A stretch of DNA of 64,000 bases from Kiritimatiellia bacterium (GTDB taxonomy: Bacteria > Verrucomicrobiota > Kiritimatiellia > PWTM01): positions 1-64,000 of the forward strand of contig JAOACR010000012.1 in assembly GCA_026417735.1 (NCBI GenBank), in the 5' to 3' direction. The notes beneath the pieces were generated by a model that was given only the letters and a program-made list of their open reading frames with translations, was not told where the DNA came from and ran no database searches. This document shows, in pieces, positions 60,884 to 64,000 of this stretch (the stretch's first letter is position 1; every line of letters begins with the position of its first letter). The position numbers and the translations under genes are program-made.

Positions 60884-62632
60884 TCAGCGCGGCTCGATCG
60901 TAAAGAGCGCGACCGTCATCGCCCAGGCGTGACTCAGCGGCATCCGTTTTCGCTCATGGCCGGGCCCCCAGCTGTCGGTGTACAGGAGTTCGCGCCGCCG
61001 CAGGTTGTACCCGATGATCAGCCGCAGATGCAGGCCGGCCGGCTGCCCCAGCTCGGCCTCCTCGGGCAGAATTCCGATGATCACGCCGTGGCACAGCGGT
61101 ATGCCGGCATCCACCCTCCCTTGGATCCAGCGCAGAAAACGCTCGATTTCGGTCGGATCGCGCGTGCGGCTGGCGAGAAACACTTCTTTGTCGAGCAGCG
61201 TCCACGGGCTGACATCGCCGTAGAGATCCCGCTGTCCGGCCGCCGGCCGCAGCGGAGGGCGCCCCATCTTTTGGGCCATTTTCTCGTAATCCGCGAGCAG
61301 CCGTTCGATCGTGCTGCGGTCGAACTCCATCAGCATACGGACCTGCAGCCCAAGTGACTGCGCGATCGTCCGCAGCCCACGGACCATGTTCTCGAACGAC
61401 ACTCCGCCCGAATCCATCTGCATGCGCTGCGCCAGCTCGTGTTGGTCGACGTCCCCTCCGTAATACTCCAGCACCCGCTCGCCGGCGGCGGCGGCGCAGT
61501 AGCCCTTCTCGCCCTGGTCCACCATCGGGATGTTCTCGATAAAGACGTCGCCGTCTGGTGTGCGTCGGACGTTCTTCGCCAGCGCGCCCGGCGTCACGAG
61601 GAGTTTCGTCGCCATCACCGCTGTCGCAGCGCCCTCCTGCGGTTTCAGAGTCACCGTGATGAATTCCGGCATCAGCGTGCGACCCGCCGCTCCACCCGTC
61701 CGCACCTCGGACCAGCCGTACTCGAGACGGATCGCATCCGCACCGCGCGGCCAGACCAACGCAAACGTTCGAAACCGCGAGCTCGCACCCGCCCCGGCGG
61801 GCGGCAGCACGGTTTGCGGCGGGCGGCCCGTCAACGCCCGAAGACGCGCGATCACCTGGCTCACCCGGTTCGTCAACGCGTCGTGCGGGATCGGCGCCTC
61901 GTCGCCGCGGCTGTAGAGCGAGATCCTCACCTCCGCCGGCCGCTCGTTGCTGAGCGCGATGTTCACCTCCGACGCCCGCTGACCGAACAGCGTCGCCACG
62001 CGGGCGGCGGACCGCAGGCCGCGACGGTCAAGGTCAACCCACGCGAAACCGGCGGGCCAGAGCTTCGCGGCCAGCTCATCCAGCGAGATCCCCCAGAACG
62101 CCGGTTCCAATAGCACCGGAGCGAGTTCGATGCTTTCCACGGGCTCGGGTCCCGGCACGAGGTCCCGCGCACCGGGCGTGAGAAACACAAAGAACGGCGT
62201 CTCGGTCTCGCCGACCGCGCCATCGACGGTATTCGTCACGCTGAGCCGCACCCGATACACACCGGTCGCTTCGGACGGGCCCAGCGTCATCGTCGGCGTA
62301 GGACTCAGCATCAGGAGCGACGGATCGCGAGGATTCCGACCGGTGGCTTGAAGCCGGCTATCGGCAGCGGCCAGCCGGCGTCCGTCCGGCGCAACGACGA
62401 ACCAGCCGGCATCGAACCGACTCGGATCCGCCGAGCCGCTCCCCGAAGTCTGAATTGCGAACACCAGCGCCGAGGTCTCGCCCACGACGAAGCGCGTCGT
62501 TCGTTCCGGCGCGGCATCCTTGCCGAGATACTTCAGCACGAAAATGCGGGGCGTCCACGCCGACTGCGGGGCACCCGCCACGGCGGCGGCGGCAGCAAAC
62601 AACGCAGCAAGAACAGTCACTCGCTTTCTCAT
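60884..62632 (-). CDS. Secreted protein with C39-like cysteine-protease fold
   Basis: A 582-residue protein with signal peptide (MRKRVTVLAALFAAAAAVAGA). The first 350 residues are beta-rich and unassigned. The C-terminal part is a papain-like C39_2-type domain: IPMVDQGEKGYCAAAAGERVLEYYG (Q373, C379), AGLHLRLIIGYN (H535) and LLYTDSWGPGHE (D553), a complete Gln-Cys-His-Asp set. It is therefore probably an active cysteine peptidase or transglutaminase-like enzyme in the periplasm or outside. It does not adjoin an ABC exporter, so a bacteriocin-processing role is unlikely. Preceded by a long extracytoplasmic-type N-terminal region. Confidence 0.75.
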   Translation of the reverse strand: MRKRVTVLAALFAAAAAVAGAPQSAWTPRIFVLKYLGKDAAPERTTRFVVGETSALVFAIQTSGSGSADPSRFDAGWFVVAPDGRRLAAADSRLQATGRNPRDPSLLMLSPTPTMTLGPSEATGVYRVRLSVTNTVDGAVGETETPFFVFLTPGARDLVPGPEPVESIELAPVLLEPAFWGISLDELAAKLWPAGFAWVDLDRRGLRSAARVATLFGQRASEVNIALSNERPAEVRISLYSRGDEAPIPHDALTNRVSQVIARLRALTGRPPQTVLPPAGAGASSRFRTFALVWPRGADAIRLEYGWSEVRTGGAAGRTLMPEFITVTLKPQEGAATAVMATKLLVTPGALAKNVRRTPDGDVFIENIPMVDQGEKGYCAAAAGERVLEYYGGDVDQHELAQRMQMDSGGVSFENMVRGLRTIAQSLGLQVRMLMEFDRSTIERLLADYEKMAQKMGRPPLRPAAGQRDLYGDVSPWTLLDKEVFLASRTRDPTEIERFLRWIQGRVDAGIPLCHGVIIGILPEEAELGQPAGLHLRLIIGYNLRRRELLYTDSWGPGHERKRMPLSHAWAMTVALFTIEPR

Positions 62633-62726
62633 CGGGCGCGGCCTCCGCGGTCTTTTTTCGCGAATCTTTCTTCAGCCGGCAAGACCTCGGCGTCGCGAAC
62701 TTTTCGCCTCCGCAAGAGATGCGCCA

Positions 62727-64000
62727 CTATCGTTCCGCCTCCAGTTCCAGAGCCTCGATCACGAGGTCGGCGGCACGGCTGAACCGGAATGAGACAATGA
62801 GGGGAATGTCGTTCGTCTGAACGAACGAAATCTCGGGCCTGCTGCCCCCGGTCGGCGCGGGCACCTTGATCGGAACCGAGCCGGCGGGAGGCTGCTCCAC
62901 CGCGAAGTCACCCAGATGGATCCCCGGTGCGGTCGGTTCCGGCACGCGAACCTGCAGCCGGGCACGGTACCGGCCCGGCGCCAGCGGACGCCACGGGCCA
63001 TAGAACACGCGGTCCGACGGGTCCCGGTCGCGCTCGAGGCGAACCGCCGTGAGCCCGCCGCCCGGTCCCGGCACAAGATGTCCCGCGCGGAAAAACCAGC
63101 TCGCCGGCAAACGAAGCACAGGGTCCACGGCGACGTTCAGCGGTGCATCGTTCACAAACAGCGCGACGTCGAGCTCTACGCGGCCCTCGCGCCGCGAGAG
63201 GCGCAGCGCGGCGCGGTCATCGCTGAGGCGGGGGGTCGACACCGAAAGCCACGACCATGCGTCCGGGGACTTCACGATCAGCTCCATGTGATTGGTCTGC
63301 GAATCACCGGCCCACTCCGCGTTGAGGGTCCCCTGGCCCCGGACGCGCAGCCGCCACGCCACGTCGGGCGCAAACCGCACCGGCACGCGGGGAAACTCGA
63401 TGAGGTCCGAGGGGTGCGACAGCGCGCCGTGCGCGCCGCCGGAGCAGGCCGGATCCGTCAATTCCCACGAACGAGGACGGCCGCGCTCTCCCTCAAGCCG
63501 GCGCGACGGCGCCCACATCGCCGTACCCAATGGCGCCGGTTGCGCCGCCCCCTCCGCGCCGCCTCCCTCCGTCGGTGGCGTCAACGCATAGGCCCATACC
63601 CGGCCGTCCCGCGCCAATAGCCGCAGGCGCGGGTGCTGCGACGCCACGGTGCAGAGAAAACCGGCCGGAAACGGACTGACCTTTTCGGAGGAGTCCTCAT
63701 GGATCACGATCGCTCGGATACCGCGCCGCCACAGCTCGTCGAGCCCCTCCGCATCAAAGTCGCCGTGGTTGAAGTTCCGGAAACGACGATAGAACGTCGC
63801 AAGGTAGCGCCGCCGGATCGCCGGGGAATAGCCGTTCGCAAGCCGGATTCGATACAGCGACGCGTAGTACGAATACGCGGAGCTTTCTGCGGCATCGCCG
63901 GGCCAGATGGGCAGCACCAGCGCGCGGGCGGGCCGGCCCTCGCCGGCAGCGGCTTCCGCGACCGCCCGGTAGGCGGCGTTCTCGGCGTCGAGCAGACAGA
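62727..64000 (-). CDS. Large membrane glycosyltransferase-like protein, C-terminal soluble part (continues beyond window)
   Basis: The frame is open to the window edge, so only about 424 C-terminal residues are visible. The first visible part (RALVLPIWPGDAAESSAYSYYASLYRIRLANGYSP) matches the soluble domain that follows the membrane helices in GT39/PMT-like glycosyltransferases. The last 200 residues are beta-rich (LQVRVPEPTAPGIHLGDF and so on), probably carbohydrate-binding or Ig-like. It lies 94 bp upstream of the cysteine-protease-like gene on the same strand. The GTG at 63917 is not the real start. Confidence 0.6.
   Translation of the reverse strand, partial: CLLDAENAAYRAVAEAAAGEGRPARALVLPIWPGDAAESSAYSYYASLYRIRLANGYSPAIRRRYLATFYRRFRNFNHGDFDAEGLDELWRRGIRAIVIHEDSSEKVSPFPAGFLCTVASQHPRLRLLARDGRVWAYALTPPTEGGGAEGAAQPAPLGTAMWAPSRRLEGERGRPRSWELTDPACSGGAHGALSHPSDLIEFPRVPVRFAPDVAWRLRVRGQGTLNAEWAGDSQTNHMELIVKSPDAWSWLSVSTPRLSDDRAALRLSRREGRVELDVALFVNDAPLNVAVDPVLRLPASWFFRAGHLVPGPGGGLTAVRLERDRDPSDRVFYGPWRPLAPGRYRARLQVRVPEPTAPGIHLGDFAVEQPPAGSVPIKVPAPTGGSRPEISFVQTNDIPLIVSFRFSRAADLVIEALELEAER

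Overview
The window is a high-GC chromosomal segment from a Gram-negative (diderm) bacterium. LPS genes (lpxA, lpxD), outer-membrane biogenesis genes (bamA, ompH/skp) and an outer-membrane barrel protein support the envelope type. A Tat-exported sulfatase, DUF1080, GH28, GH57, Gfo/Idh/MocA and FG-GAP set resembles the PVC superphylum. Kiritimatiellota or a related Verrucomicrobiota lineage is the best guess; this is inference from gene families, not a database result. There is no rRNA and no CRISPR array. Two tRNAs are present: Gln-TTG and Leu-CAG.

Layout. (1) 1-2.2 kb, visibly lower in GC: the remains of a type I restriction-modification operon on the minus strand. hsdM carries both an in-frame stop and a frameshift, an intact MntA/HepT toxin-antitoxin pair follows, and hsdS begins at the window edge. 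(2) 2.7-16.2 kb: carbohydrate and secreted-protein genes, including a glycosidase-like TIM barrel, a degenerate S41 protease, an aldo/keto reductase, GH57, a sulfatase, an FG-GAP protein, then deoC, a ROK kinase, a sugar isomerase and an oxidoreductase. (3) 16.4-30.5 kb: core housekeeping. tsaE-tsaB face a long minus-strand series prs-rplY-pth-rpsF-ssb-rpsR-rplI-dnaB-bamA-ompH-lpxD, with tRNA-Gln, a Mur ligase and two bactofilins upstream and trmB divergent. (4) 30.5-42.7 kb: rmuC, an IspD-like protein with an altered active site, a metallophosphoesterase, tRNA-Leu, nitroreductase, then an apparent operon ending in an alpha/beta hydrolase, DUF1080, GH28, mutarotase and an EboE-like protein. 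(5) 42.7-47.6 kb: a membrane polyferredoxin (NapH/NapG-like fusion) diverging from a membrane-anchored spermidine-synthase-like protein and a PflA-like radical SAM protein. I consider this the best candidate for an uncharacterised system. (6) 47.6-55.5 kb: a nucleotide-sugar operon, an outer-membrane protein with a clear promoter and terminator, a dgkA-like kinase, a coiled-coil lipoprotein, thiE-thiM and DUF1638. (7) 55.6-60.6 kb: a tight plus-strand operon of a DksA-like protein, lspA, miaA, hflX, radC and lpxA behind a good sigma-70 promoter. (8) 60.9-64 kb: a secreted C39-like cysteine-protease-fold protein and the C-terminal part of a large membrane glycosyltransferase-like protein.

Most junctions in the housekeeping blocks are ATGA or GTGA overlaps, so translational coupling is common. 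The most notable non-coding signal is a pair of 13-bp palindromes (TCCAA-N3-TTGGA) with exactly 32 bp between starts. It occurs at three separate intergenic sites, each just downstream of a plus-strand gene.
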